From Siphonodentalium dalli (taxonomy: Eukaryota; Mollusca; Scaphopoda; Gadilida; Siphonodentaliidae): a stretch of DNA of 64,000 nt. A model generated the notes under the pieces. It searched no databases. It was not told the DNA's origin and worked only from the letters and a program-made list of their open reading frames with translations. Every line of letters begins with the position of its first letter. The first letter of the stretch is position 1. The stretch is from contig CP136066.1 of NCBI GenBank assembly GCA_032622095.1, forward strand, positions 149,203,559-149,267,558. Direction: 5' to 3'. The position numbers and the translations under genes are program-made. Of the stretch, positions 11,571-24,600 are shown one piece after another.

Positions 11571-12556
11571 GGATATGTTGATTTTTTGGAGCCACACACC
11601 TGCTATACGCGTGGTTTCTGATTATTTCACGGAAGTGAAGAATACACTAAAGTTAATAATTATGAAATACGTGTCTTGTTTATGGCCCTACTTCATAAGC
11701 TTAATTCTTCTCGGATATACAGCAGACACGAGATAATGCCAGTGGGGAAGGGTAGATTAGAGATGAGCTCTTGGCACTTTCGCGGAAACCTATATCCAGT
11801 ATATCAATACCTACGTTTAAACTTTCCATCAATACGACAGATATGATTTGACATCTGACAAAAGGGCCCCCACATAATTGTGGTCCAGTGTAAACAATGC
11901 TTGTATTTTGATGGCAGTTCAACGCCATTCGCTTTGAATTCTAACGACAAGCCAACATATATTATTTATTGAAGTGACAGTAAACGTCAGTATTGTTTTC
12001 TAAAGTGGTCGAACCACTCTCTTGGACTAGGTATAACGCATCGATTGTTCACAAAATGTCGTAAAGTCATTTAGAGTACCAGGAAACAATTTAAGTTATC
12101 GAACAAGACTGTACCCGCCCTCGCGACCTGAACAATACGAGTCGATATAATGTTCTAGTCAGTGTGTTGATACCGTTACAGATGCAGTCTCTTCGGTAAT
12201 GACCATGGGGGCTAACTTTACACAGCAGAACCAACCACACATGCTGATCACGAGAATAGGCAAATTATTAGCTACAAAATATATCCTTATTCAGAAGCAC
12301 ATATACTGTGTATTCATACCACAGCTTGTATTTGATGAATGGGTAATATAGTGTTGTCTCCTGGTCCGTTTTTTTGTACATAAAATGTACCCTCATATTG
12401 ACTTCAGAAGTTGATAGCGGAATGGTTATTGGTTGATTTTCTTTAAGTCAGGTGATCTGGTTCGTGGTCATTTTCCCCACCATTTTGAAATCCAAAATGG
12501 ACGCCATTCTATTTTTTTGAAATTCTCCTGTCGTACTAAATCATCTAAAGAGGCGT

Positions 12557-12557
<1 letters not shown>
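11571..12557. other. no gene or repeat recognised
   Basis: AT-rich sequence without a long open frame of recognisable composition on either strand. Confidence 0.5.

Positions 12558-12606
<49 letters not shown>
12558..12606. repeat. (TA)n microsatellite
   Basis: An almost uninterrupted run of TA dinucleotides, about 45 bp long. Confidence 0.95.
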
Positions 12607-12611
<5 letters not shown>

Positions 12612-12779
12612 GTGCTATGGTTTGTAGAAAAATACATATGAGTGTATTTACTTGTACAGAAATAGAAATATTTGATAATTAATCCCAAAATTTGGGGTTA
12701 CAAATGTGATTTTTTCACATAGGAGTACATTCCGTTTGTTTTGTTTCCGCACATAAGAAGAAAATGTATGTGTATTAAA

Positions 12780-14670
12780 TATGGTTGTGGCCTCGGGGAC
12801 ACATTATATTGGTTCGAACTAGATTCGTGATTCCATACACAATTTGTTCATGTAGTGACAAAACAGAATTTTGGGAACATTATTTTTATCAGCATTCCAT
12901 TGGCCAAATTCAAAATATGAAACCCCGGAAAACATTTATGTTGTTGGACATGCTCTTTTTGACCTCCTTTTAGCCATCTGAGGGACATTTTATTGTGGAT
13001 TAAAAAGAAAACTCGTCATAAATGCTGATACAACAGATTGAAACTTTTGATCATTTCCAAACTTTGAGCATTTGGAATATGTACAGTATGCATCTTGCGA
13101 ATTCATGGTTGGTTCCGTCTGGAAGTGTCGTTCTATACACAATTTCTTCATATAGTAACGATAAATTATAATTTAGCATGAATTTTATGATTTTTAAATA
13201 AAATTTCAGAAAATTGTAAATTGTTGTGAAAAATTTAATCTGATCGTCAAATTCTGACCAATTTACATGTGTTATACTCCACAAAACACGTATTTTGTTT
13301 TTAAATGTTCTTTTTGACTTATTTGGGAACATATTGGTAATATTTTAGTGGGATTAACTCAAGTTCGCCATATACACTAACATTAGAACTTGAACCCTCA
13401 ACGGATCACATATGTATAACAATTAAGTTGGACAGCCAATCTAATTTTTGGTAGGAATTGATTTCCTTCTGAGCATTTTGAACAAAGCAGTTGAGTGTTA
13501 TTATATATATTAGATGTATATATTTAATGTACATATCATGTGTATAAAACGAAATAAACTATATACCATTGTATTCTTTGATCATGATAGCATTCAAATG
13601 TCTGTTTACTTTTGCTTATATACTTATATAAACCCAGTTCAGACAAAATTAATCAAAACCGCGACCCTCTCCGATTTAGTTAATATTTCCATACTTTGAT
13701 CATTTGGGACATCAGCATAAATCGCGTATATTTTGATCCACTAGTTAGTTTATTTTCATAATGTGCACGAATGGTAAAAGGAGCACCGGCAAATCTCAGT
13801 TTTGAGTGATTATTTGATTTTAGAGATGCTTAAAGGCACGTGCGGCCTTAATTGTAGAAAATATTCATATTTGTTCCAAACACCGTAAACAGAAAAACAT
13901 TAAAACGCATACAGTTCCGTTCATATATACCATGACCATCGCGTAAACAGCATGTTATCATAAAGACCTACTATATTTTACCTAAGCAAGAGTCTGATTA
14001 TGTTACAGAAGACAGCACAATGCTACTGGGTATTCACACACAAATGGCATAAACGCTCTTTATTAGTTCCATATCAGGTATTCACCAACAAACAACGCTC
14101 TTTATGTTTACCATCATAATATAAACAAACACCAGAAAAGTAACTTTTTATGCTTTTGTTTACATAACAATGGTCAAACATATGACCATAACATACTGTT
14201 TATGCGATATTTCTTATTTGTATACGGACAAAGTCTATCTACATTTTGATGTTCTTTCTGTTTGTGACGGTTTTTGACGGGTGGAGATATTTTCACAGGA
14301 TACCCACCGCCAAGGCCAACCGTGTCTTTAATATCAAGATTTTGGTAACATTTAAGGGAATGCTGACTCCATCTTCATCATTGGGTCATATTCCAAATAT
14401 TAGAGTCAGAGAATGAGCTACTCACTTAATTCATCCTGTGTGGTCATGGAAACAATTATGTGAATAGTGAACTAAAATGCATCATATACGCGAATGCTGG
14501 AGCTTGAATCATCAAAGGCTAAAACGATATATGGATATAGTACAGCTTGTTTGGAAGTGATGTTATTTTGGATTAGTTTTTCATAAAGAAAGAAAGTTCC
14601 GAATATATACATTGTCCATTTGCATCATATACTATTTGTTTCAACAAGTTGCTGAATCGGTCAAGTAAGA
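12780..14670 (-). repeat. left arm of a diverged large inverted duplication
   Basis: Several blocks match, in reverse order and orientation, the sequence at 16.3-17.6 kb: 14400-14665 with 17012-17285 and 16330-16600, 13780-13830 with about 17385-17440, 13680-13770 with about 17452-17535, and 12895-12930 with 17555-17590. Between them are unmatched stretches. Within the arm a sub-motif (ATACACAATTTSTTCAT) occurs twice, at 12836 and 13136. There is no coding capacity. Confidence 0.65.
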
Positions 14671-14779
14671 AGGGGAGGAGAATACAATACATCAATTTCC
14701 ATTTTTTCTGCCCGATTTAGATTTGTCTACAATTATATTTGGTATCATCCCACTGGGGACAAATGGGATGAGATAATAA

Positions 14780-15205
14780 TGTATAGCATTTGTAAAGCGC
14801 CTTTCCCATGAGGCCCAAAGCGCTCAAAGTTTTACAATTATTACCCTGATGAGCCTGAACATTCAGTAACCATCTACTGCTCCCCGGGGACAGGGGGAGG
14901 TACAGCCGGGAGTATGCGAGGATACCATATGGCTAGCATACTGACAAGATCTTTCACTGCTCATTATCAGGTACCCTTGTAATGCATGGGTGGTGCAAAG
15001 CAGACACAGTACGAGCGACCTTGCTCAAGGGTCACAACTTGGCGCGAGATTCAAACAGTGTACAATCCAACAATTGCACATCGCTCAAGTCGGCCAAGCC
15101 ACTGCTGTGTGGAAACTCATAACAGACCACCAGCCAGCCGCGAACTCGCCTCGCTGTGTTGACAGCGAAGACAAGTCCAACGCGCTAACCACTGGACCAC
15201 GGAGC
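14780..15205 (-). mobile_element. tRNA-headed SINE
   Basis: Read on the - strand it begins at about 15204 with a tRNA-like head: GTGGTCCAGTGGTTAGCGC, a good polymerase III A-box, then about 45 bases later GAGTTCGCGGCTGG, a weakened B-box. The body ends near 14785 with GGGCCTCATGGGAAAGGCGC. The head is too degenerate for a working tRNA. SINEs are copied by LINE machinery, of which this window has several decayed examples. A fragment of the same family is at about 385-470. Confidence 0.65.
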
Positions 15206-16329
15206 TCCACATGAGATCGTACTTTGTTATGGATTTTATGACTACAAGTGCCTCCCACAGATTCCATTTCATCACTATGTCTATTAACATGCGGCATCAT
15301 TTTAGGGAGTAGTATATAGAACCTTGGTATATCCACATCGCCATACTCAATATGTGTGCTCACTATTTTCCAATATTTCACCTCAGGCAGAAATGGCGCC
15401 TTCTGATTAGTCGAGAGCTGTGTCCTATATGGTCTAGTGTTGTGCTAAATTTAACACACTACTATACTTGTATAGTATCTGGCTAAATTTAACACACTAC
15501 TGTATACCAAAACTGCATGCAAAAAGCCACAAACAGAGGCAAAGCTTTCGAGAACATATATATACAGAAATGTGTTCACCAGTTTACTAAGGAATACCGC
15601 TTGATATTAAAACATTTCTGTGCATAATTTTGTCAGTAACGACGTCAACTTGCGAAGTGGAAGCATTGGGTGGAATTCACCCTGTGGTACAGTTTCGGGT
15701 TTTCGGGCATTCAAAACAAAACCTAAAGACTGATAGAGACCTAAAGCTCGATTGCCAGATGATCTTGCAACGAGTATGTTTCTCTTTAACTGTTTATCTG
15801 TAAGTGGATAATCTTTCTATACTCAGTAAAACGAGTTCCACTTCATTTATATTAACGTGTTATGAATGGAATTTGAACAGTCCAGGTGTTGGTGTTGTTA
15901 CGTAATATGTAATATGTAGTATGCTTGCTACAAGTTCGAATTGTTCGGTGACTACGCGGTATAGTGCCCAGTGGGGCGGATATAGTTCACTCATCTTCGT
16001 ATCGTCAAAAAACCCAAGCCATGCTGTATTTATTAAATATCCGTCCTGACAGCTTGTTATTTTGTTATCACTGAATTGAGTTAGCCCTAACAAATAGCTC
16101 AACTACTTAATCCTGAGATATTCAGGTTTTAACCATTGGTTTACTTCAAAAGCATACGAAACCACCACAAAACAAACAAACCGTCAGTAGAGTAACTGTT
16201 CTGGCATTTTGACTCAAATTGGGTCATATTTCGTTAGTCGGTATGAACAGGGGGTGAGAGCTGGAGCCATATGTCACATTTCTGAATGTTCCCGAAATCA
16301 TAAATACAACCGCACAAAACATAATATCC
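15206..16329. other. no gene recognised
   Basis: A short direct repeat (CTAAATTTAACACACTACT) occurs at about 15445 and 15483. The open frame on the - strand at 15860-16102 is not recognised and lacks supporting features. Confidence 0.45.
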
Positions 16330-17285
16330 TCATCTTCCTACGTGGCTGATTCAGCAATTGGTTGAAACAAGTAATATATGATACATACATTGCACATAGG
16401 AAATGTATATATTTGCAGCTTTAAAAATTATTCCATACGAAAAACTAATCGAAAATAACATGATTGCCAAACAGGCTGTACTATATTTATACTTCATGGT
16501 ATCATTTGATGTTTCCAGCATTAGCGTATATGATGCATTTTAGTTCACTCTCCACAAAATTATTACATTGACTTTCCAGAATGGATCAAATGAGTAGGTC
16601 AGAGAGATAATTTTATTACTCCAAGATATTACATACATGAGTGAGTTGCATTCATGCGCATGGCCAATGATACACACACAAAAGTTGTATACAGAAAGAG
16701 TACACATACATGTTATTTGTTATTAATCATACATGGATGTGTCAATTAAGCACAAAATACATATGAATGTGAGGCAGTCCATGAAAAGAATTTCCTCGTC
16801 CCATAATTGCATTATAATTGGATGTCTGGTGCCACCACCTGCATATGTGAGAAATACTTCTGGTGTGAGATTGTCTAGCAATGTATATACTTGCACTCCG
16901 TGTTGTTTAGAATTGTGTACAAGAAGGTGTTTCTAAGTTATTGCATGTGAGGGGAGAACCAGTGAATGAACATATGTGATATATAGCATGAATATGAGGA
17001 GTGGCCATGTTCCTACTCTTCCTACATGGCTGATTCAGCAATTGGTTGTAAGTAATATATGATACATAAATTGCGCATATGAAATGTATATATTCGCAGC
17101 TTTAAAAACTATTCCATACGAAAAACTAATCGAAAATAACATGATTGCCAAACAGGCTGTACTATATTTATACTTCATGGTATCCTTTGATGTTTTAAGC
17201 TCCAGCATTTGCGTATATAATGCATTTTAGTTCATTCTCCACAAAATTATTCCCTTGACTTGCCAGAATGGATCAAATGATTAGT
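16330..17285 (+). repeat. direct repeat pair in the right arm of the inverted duplication
   Basis: 16330-16600 and 17012-17285 are close copies (shared ATGATTGCCAAACAGGCTGT), offset by about 684 bp. Both are inverse matches to 14400-14665. The 400 bp between the copies is unmatched. Confidence 0.75.
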
Positions 17286-18570
17286 TCAACTACATAAATG
17301 TTCTCTGACTGAGTCGCTATAATATTTGGAATATGACCCAATAATGCAGATTGAATGAGCATTTCCTAAAATATTATCATTTCTAGATATTAAGCATCTC
17401 TAAAATCATAGAATATGCGCACAACTAAGATTTGTCGGTACTACTTTGACCAACAGTGCATATTATGAAAATAAATTAGCTAGTGGATCTAAATGTACAC
17501 GATTTATGTCGATGTCTAAACTGATCAAAGTGTGGACATATTATCTAAACCTGAGAGGGTTTTCCGGGGTTTCATATTTGGAATTTGGTCAAAGTTATGA
17601 CCCAATTATTCACAGACCTCATGCTCTATTCACCAAATCCCAACTACCGTGTGTTTCCAACTTGATATGCTTTATAGCATATATGCAATAATTATTATAA
17701 TGAATGCTACGCTAGTTATGTTGATCCAGTGCTTTGGCCTTGACTTAATATAAATGACCCAATTATTTATGCAGAAATGGAGGCAGTTTCCAATTGTAAA
17801 TGCTTCATAGAATATGGAGCATACAACATGAATAATAATGTTCCGTTACCACTGATTGGTCAAGACAGAGAACTCTATTTACTTTCAAACATAATATGAT
17901 TTGAGCAATGCACCCATACTATAAATGGGACAGGAGGGGTAACTCTATTTTCTATCTTATAGCATATTGGGAGTATGAATGCAAAATACCTTAAATAAAT
18001 TTATAAGGGGAATATTTACTACCTCTTTTCTAGTAATGCTGCTGAACTTAGGAGTTATGGAGTTGTAGTTTTGATTCAATTATACTATACCATTTACCAG
18101 TACATGAAACCTCCATCCAAGTGTAGCATATATAGACTCAAACAATTTTGTATGATTTACTTTTAACTTTTTTATGCTCTGTAAAATAGATCATCAGATG
18201 ATGTGAACTTGGTTTAATACATATTATACTTTCCTGTTTCCATTAAGACTTAGTCATCAGAGCCTTCCTTACATGTTTTTTTCTGAAAGGTACACGTAGT
18301 GTGCTTATTCATCTCCAGAATACTCATAATTTTATATTGAGTTTTTGTATGTGACATATGAATGCAGCTCCAGAGCAATTGCGTAAATGCACTAATTATA
18401 TAGTCATGTTTCAAATTATGACTGTAATTGTGTTTCTATTGACCACCCGTTGTCAGTACATGACATGTGAGTTCCAGAACAAAACAAGCTTTAAACTTTA
18501 CCTACCTAAATAGTTTACAAGATTACTACACTTTATATATTTCAAAATGATGGTTTGTAACGGTATCGTA
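17286..18570. repeat. right arm continued; degenerate repeats
   Basis: 17310-17590 contains the inverse counterparts of blocks in 12.9-13.8 kb. Loosely similar phrases (TATGACCCAATTATT and GACCCAATTATT) recur at about 17600 and 17757. No gene was seen. Confidence 0.5.
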
Positions 18571-18577
18571 ATTGATT

Positions 18578-18877
18578 ATGGCTGAAAAAAATGCTAACAG
18601 CACTGTGGCAGTTGACCAGTTTGAGGAGGGTTTAGAGTTTAACTTGAAAAACATAAATTATGGCCCTGATGCCCTAGATATAAGTGAACATAATGGCGAA
18701 ACTATTCTACAAATACCCTATTGCCAATACTTTACTCCAAAAAAATCCACGATAACGATGATTTCTTATCAGTATACCATTTATATTGTCAAAGCCTCAA
18801 TTCCCACAGGAATGACTTTAACACGTCAATATATTAATGACAGAATAACAAATCAAAACTGGGAGATATTGGGGTAA
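18578..18877 (+). pseudogene. possible N-terminal piece of a LINE ORF
   Basis: An open frame of about 99 residues starts at ATG 18578. Its middle (TILQIPYCQYFTPKK) resembles the N-terminal start of ORF2 in some CR1/L2-like LINEs, and clear RT remnants begin about 50 bp downstream. I therefore infer that it belongs to the same decayed element with the endonuclease deleted. That family memory is weak, and the frame could be unrelated. Confidence 0.35.
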
Positions 18878-18919
18878 CTGAAGTTTTCAGATCACCTGAT
18901 ATTATTGATTTCCCTTGAA

Positions 18920-19670
18920 AACTAAGGATTGTATACTTTCTTCCTTTATCGACTTCTCCAAAGCTGTTGATACAATAAACTATTTAAATACACTTGAGAG
19001 ATATGGAATAAGAAGCAAAGCTACCGAATGGGTGGATCTAGAAGTATGATTTAATCTTAACTTATTACAAGTGGAGTCGCCCAGGGACCTGTTGTCGATA
19101 TGCACAAATCTACTGCTTTATCACTTTTATCTTTTGCAGATGACACAATTGTGTACTCTTCACCACAACCTTGACTATTTTTATGATAACATTAATAACG
19201 AACTTTTAAACCAAGTAAATGGTGCAGAGCAAACAGACTCATTCACCATTATAAAAACCAATTGCATGCTGATATAAAAAAAAACAAACGGCCCATATAT
19301 AGCTGGAAATCATACAAACGTAGAGCATATTATAAGAATTGGATCAGATTGTCAAGATATTATCATTTAAATTTCTTGGAATACACATGGATGAACACGT
19401 ATCATTTGAACACCATGTGAAAGCTATTTGTAAAAAAAATTCCAACTCCCTATATGCCATAATTCGAGTAAACAATTTCCTTCCGCTTGACTTTCTCCGT
19501 ATGCTGTATTCTACTTGAGTGCATTCACATATTCTCTATGGAATTGAGTTAGGGGTAATGTAGGTACCCAAAACAAGTTGTCGTTTTACAGAAAAAAGCT
19601 ACCCGAGTTATTAACAATGAATGTGTCAACGACAATGTAGCTCAACTTGGGAAGGAGTTTATTTTTGCTG
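18920..19670 (+). pseudogene. decayed LINE reverse transcriptase
   Basis: Conceptual translation across frames shows the RT order: an A motif FIDFSKAVDTIN (18940-18975), RYGIRSKATEWV (about 19000-19035), a B-motif remnant SGVAQGPVV, the C motif SFADDTIVYSS (about 19128-19160), and downstream FLGIHMDEHVSFEHHV (about 19375-19420) and HILYGIEL (about 19530-19550). Several frameshifts and stops show it is dead. This combination is typical of CR1/jockey-like non-LTR elements. Confidence 0.85.
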
Positions 19671-19779
19671 AGAAATGAATAGAATGATAAAGAAGAAAGA
19701 AATCCAAAACGTTACAATAAAGGTCTTGTTTTGTGTAGATGAAATTATTTTCATGTCAGATATTTCACCAATTAATGTG

Positions 19780-20345
19780 GGCTGCAGGGTACATGTGCGG
19801 ATGCTGCTGGCAGCCATGTTCTATAACGAATTTCGGAAATAATCGATGGCTCCAATCTATAGAGGACACACAGAAAATCAATAAGAAGTTTGGTGAGAAT
19901 TGGATGACGGATGTGGCATGTAGGATGTGCCGAATGATCTAGTCAGGCAAATAGATAAAACATAAGATGGGCGCTAGCAGCCATGTTTTTTTTTTTTTTT
20001 TTTTTTTTTTTTACGAATTACGGGAATAATCAATGACTACCATCTAGATGTCACCCCGAATATCCATATGAAGTTTGGTGACGATCCGATGAGGGATGTG
20101 GCCTGGGGTGTCATGCAAAGAGTAAAATCCAAAATTACCGCTGGCAGCCATGTTTTCAACGAATTTCGAAAAAGAGTCACCACGAAGATCCATATAAAGT
20201 AAGATAATTTCTTGGCGTCAATTGCCCATCTCAACTGTAAGCATGGACAGTAACGTCGAATGATGTGAATATGAGGGGATTTTATGAGATTATTTTCAAA
20301 ATATGTCCGCCATTTTGGATTTTGGGGACTTCTTTTTATGCGACA
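19780..20345. repeat. tandem repeat of about 167 bp, three copies
   Basis: The anchor GCAGCCATGTT recurs at about 19809, 19977 and 20144, and each unit also carries an AARTTTGGTGA phrase and a GGATGTGGC phrase. The middle copy contains a long T-run (19986-20012). The units have clearly diverged from each other. Confidence 0.75.
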
Positions 20346-21649
20346 TAAGGACAATACTTCGCCTCAGTGATTCCGAACTCACGAAAAATAAGCATGGGTG
20401 GAGTTGCCGTGAAAATAACGTTCACTGACGGGAAAGTCTGGGATTTTCGACGATTTTTAAATTTCAATTTGTACGCCATCTTGGATTTGGGTATATGTAT
20501 ATATGCATGGGTGGAGTTAAAATAATAATAAAATAATTACACCGACTGATTCGAAAAAGACATTGCGTTATTAGCTTCGATTCGGCTTTGACCGGATAAT
20601 ACCAGCAACTGGAAAAAAGTGATATCGGGGAAAATATTCAGCCAGGAATGTATATTATCATCACATCGTGTGCGTAAATGACTCTTTTATAGGATGAATG
20701 TATAATATCTCGCTAATATGCCCATTGTTTCCACAGAGACAAACAATATGTTGAGAAATACCGAAACTTTAGCAAATTTTCACAATTCTGCCGCCATATT
20801 GAATTTTGTTGTCGGATTTTCGGCTAATTTGTAAGAGTTGTATATTTGCATAACGAATCGAGTCGAAAATATAACCGCATGCGATATTATATTAACAATA
20901 ATAGCGATTAATTCCGATATACGTGCGCAATGTTTATTTCGGCGTTCATTTTGTTTTCGATTTTGAAGGACACGAAAATCGGACTGGCACCGTGGCTAAT
21001 TTTGTTGAGCATACCTAAGTTATGTAAAATCACTTGGGTTACCACTTTTCCGCACACATGCCGTTAAAGGCCTACTTTTCTGAAAAAATTATTATTATAG
21101 GTCATATCGTATATCAATGCTGACAGAAAGGCCCCATAATGTTATGCTAAAAATTTCATTGTATACCGTCAGCGATTCCGGCAAAAAGACGAAAAACTAT
21201 CGAAATGCATCGGGTATATATACATGTATCCTCCTCTTGTGTGGTTTAGCTAATCCGCTCTTTTCTGGGTTAGAACCTCGCGATATACATCCCCAAAATG
21301 CCCTACCCATCTTATAATACCAAACTAATCAAACAGGAGACCCACACACCACGTCGGGATGTCACATTGTTGGTTGGTAAATATCTGTGTAGAAAGCCAC
21401 AAGATCACCACGGTAACACTTCCGGTCGCCTTACATCAACCCATCATCGATATATGACATTCAAATGGCCACAGCATCACGTGGTTTGAGCGTAAGACGT
21501 ATTCCGTGCGGTCGATACTCCATAGCATATGTCATAGGGTACCAGGTATTTACTAACATGAGTTACTCGAACCCACGACTTCAAACGCCATAGGGTCAAT
21601 TGCAAGGAACACGTGTGAATGTGTGTAAGCCAACACTGACGCGTTCAAT
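20346..21649. other. upstream region of the lectin gene; no clear promoter
   Basis: No gene was recognised. No convincing TATA box could be placed at a sensible distance from the ATG at 21650. The 5' UTR may contain further upstream exons that I cannot see. Confidence 0.4.
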
Positions 21650-21917
21650 ATGAATTTGTCGACTTTGACTGTTGCATTGCTAACCATATACCAAGCGAAC
21701 TGCCGAAAGTTTATGATATTTGATGATTTATCACCGACCGGGTGTGCACCATTCCCAACACGATTTGAGACTGCTCACTCAGAGATTCAGTGTGCCGGCC
21801 TTTGTGAAGGTTCTTGCAAAGAGTTCTCTTACGACGAAGAGAGAAACGAGTGCTATTTGACAATTGGCACTCTTGAAGCCATTCCGGCGTCACGGAAAGT
21901 GTTCAGGAGTTTTGACG
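21650..21917 (+). CDS. secreted PAN/apple + C-type lectin protein, exon 1 of 3
   Basis: Exon 1 starts at ATG 21650 and encodes residues 1-89. Residues 1-18 (MNLSTLTVALLTIYQANC) look like a signal peptide. Residues 32-88 have the cysteine spacing of a PAN/apple module (C32, C48, C52, C56, C68), with the typical QCAGLC...CKEFSYD...CYL arrangement. PAN modules bind proteins or carbohydrates outside the cell. The exon ends after the first base of a codon at a consensus donor GGTAAGT (GT at 21918-21919), so intron 1 (21918-34053, about 12.1 kb) is phase 1. The product should be secreted, since no transmembrane segment appears in the joined 223-residue model. The domain call is from sequence pattern; the ligand is unknown. 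Confidence 0.8.
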
Positions 21918-23270
21918 GTAAGTTTATAATCATATTGCCATATAAAGTGTCGCATATATTACATATGGGATGATAATAATGTTAACAGTTTACCCCAACA
22001 GCAACGTTCACATGTTAGTCCTTATACATGTATAGTGCCCCATATATTGTCTGCATGATTCTGACCACTGGGGATGGTGCACAACGGCATATCGCTATTT
22101 GCATTCATTATTCTTAGTAGTGGCCAAACACTCAGAGGTGATAATTATAGTGCCGCTTACTGGGTTGACTTCGTCCGTCTGTCTATAAGTCAGTCCGCCA
22201 CGCATACAACTGCAGCATACACAATTTAATTTAACGTCGTTTTCTGCTTTATTCTGATGAACACATGTTGGAAACTAAACATCACACGTGGATTCGACCT
22301 AAAAATAGCTATGAATTTCATTTTTGTATTATTGAAACAATAACTAAATAATGTTTAGTGTCCCTCTAGAACACCGCGGCCATTGCGATATGATATAAAC
22401 GCATATAACATTCGATCACACACAACACTCATGCAACAATTCTCATTCCAAACATTCGTTGTATTCACTAGAAATAAAATATATTTTGTAAAAGAAAATA
22501 TCCTAGATGCTATAACCCTGAATATATCTTGAAATATTCGTATATGGCACTTTATATATTTCACAGAAAGACTTATTAATACATAGACTATACATAGAAT
22601 ATACATAGAATATACATAGCATGTCGCTCGCGAAAATAAGCATTAATTATGTCTCTGTCACTCTTGACATACATTTTCAGTATCAACTCAAAAACACTAA
22701 CCTCCCTCTTTATACCAGTATTTCGTCTATTCGTCGACATACTATTGCCCACCATTAGGTAAACATAATTCTTTGAGTTGCAAAGGAGCCATGTCCGCTT
22801 AAAGGTGCGTGATCTGGTTTGACACGATATTACCGCATTGCTATGCTTTATAAAAATAAATAGAGCCTACACGTGAGACCATTCATATGAGGTTTTAAAG
22901 GTCGCATATTTAGGAAGTTTTAAAATACTTTTGAATTTGTGTCGGGTAGGCAAAAATCCGATGGTTGTCTCTGGTAAAGAGCGTCGATAATAAATATAAT
23001 AAAGAGCGTTCTCATTTATGATATTTTATGTCCGTTTTCAAAGTAAAGCAGATGGATGCTTGAGTGGATATCTGCGATATTTGTGTCATGAGAATCGTGG
23101 TAATTGCAAGGTGTTTTTTATTACATGGATATTGTACTAGCATAAATTCTGACAAAGAATAAGACCTTGATGGCCATTGCCACTTCTCCTTCTGTTGTAT
23201 GAGGACGATACCATACTTATATCGAATACAAAGGAAGGGCTCAAACCTCATTAAATACATTCGCAGAATA
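21918..23270 (+). other. intron 1, first part; nothing recognised
   Basis: AT-rich intronic sequence without a repeat or coding pattern that I can name. Confidence 0.5.
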
Positions 23271-23277
23271 TCTGTAA

Positions 23278-24600
23278 GATGAAAATAAACCTCTCAAAAA
23301 CAAATTCGTAATATCAGAAGAAGTCGCAAGAAAATTAAGGAGGCACAATTTAGTATAAACTCAAAAATAGAATTTGTAAACAACTATACATACCTCGGAT
23401 TGGAGTTCAACAAATAGATTCACCAATGAAAGAAACATTAGATGTAATATCGCTAAAAAAGGCAATGCACGCATTAATGAACACAACCCGCAGAAAAAAC
23501 TATGGGTTGAATATGTACTCGAAGTTTATAAAAAATCTATTGTACTCATCATTACATACAGTGTACGACGCCGAGGTATGGGAGCTTGAAAACCTTGAAT
23601 ATTTCAGAAAAATAGAATAGACCTCTCTAACATGTTTATGGAGATCTGGGAATCCTACCAATCGTGACGAAAATCAAGGCAAAACTCCTAATATACTGGA
23701 GCAAAATAATAACTATGGGAAGTAACAGACTCCCCTACATCCTTTACACCATTATGACATAATCAAATACGAAGGAACCGGTAAATACCCCGCATGGCTA
23801 AAATTATACGTACGGAACAAACCTAGTTATGTCTTCTACATGGCAGAGTTATGGCAAAATATTTCCTCGTGCTGTAAAACAGAAACTCATGGATGCATAC
23901 ATATATAGCCGAATGGTTTTCGTCTTTGGATATATCAAACGAATTTGCGTTTTATAGATGTACAGAACCGAACTTCGCTAGACCGAAATATATATCCTTA
24001 GATGGCAATGGCGCCTTATTTACTCTCTTAAGATTCAGAACTAGAAACCATATATTGCCAGTAGAAACAGGTTTGTGGATAAATAACCCATATTCCAATA
24101 GGAAATGTACCTTATTTATGGAAGCGCTATGATACGAATATCATACCATTCTTATATCCCCGCGGCTAAGAGATCTGAGATTGAAATATAGCAAACCGTA
24201 TTAGAACAGTCGACCTAACGTAATACAACTTCATGATCTATTTAACTCTAGCGGTACGAAAGAATTTATCAATATTTATTAAAAAGGCCCCGCGTGAGAT
24301 AAAACCACTCCTGTTACCACGCCCCCCCCCCCCCACTCCTGACGAAATAAAAAATCATAGCATATACTATTGTCTACACGCATGGCTGTCGATATACCAC
24401 AACCTTGTTTATGAATACGAATATCTCGTTTATTCATATAGCTAATTATGATTTATGATATATTAATATCACAACTAGATGCTATATACCAATATATTCA
24501 TACATATCATTGTGAATTGCACTGAATTCTGACATATTTCTTCTTAAAAATTATGTATTGTCATACGATGGGAGTATTTAATAAATTGAATTGAATTAAT
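23278..24600 (+). pseudogene. LINE 3' half remnant with tail
   Basis: Frames from about 23278 give MKINLSKTKFVIF, then NNYTYLGLEFN (about 23380-23410) and the stretch at 23426-23620 with LYSSLHTVYDAEVWE. The C-terminal part at 23893-24180 has LLRFRTRNHILPVETG followed by a degenerate Cys region and YEYHTIL. It ends at about 24570-24600 with AATAAA and a TTGAATTGAATT tail, the kind of short repeat tail used by CR1/L2-like LINEs. Multiple frameshifts disable it. It sits inside intron 1 of the lectin gene in the sense orientation. Confidence 0.85.

Noticed and set aside
15130-15204. Possible tRNA gene on the - strand
   Set aside because: The A-box is good but the B-box is degenerate and no clean cloverleaf or acceptor stem could be drawn; it is better explained as the head of a SINE.
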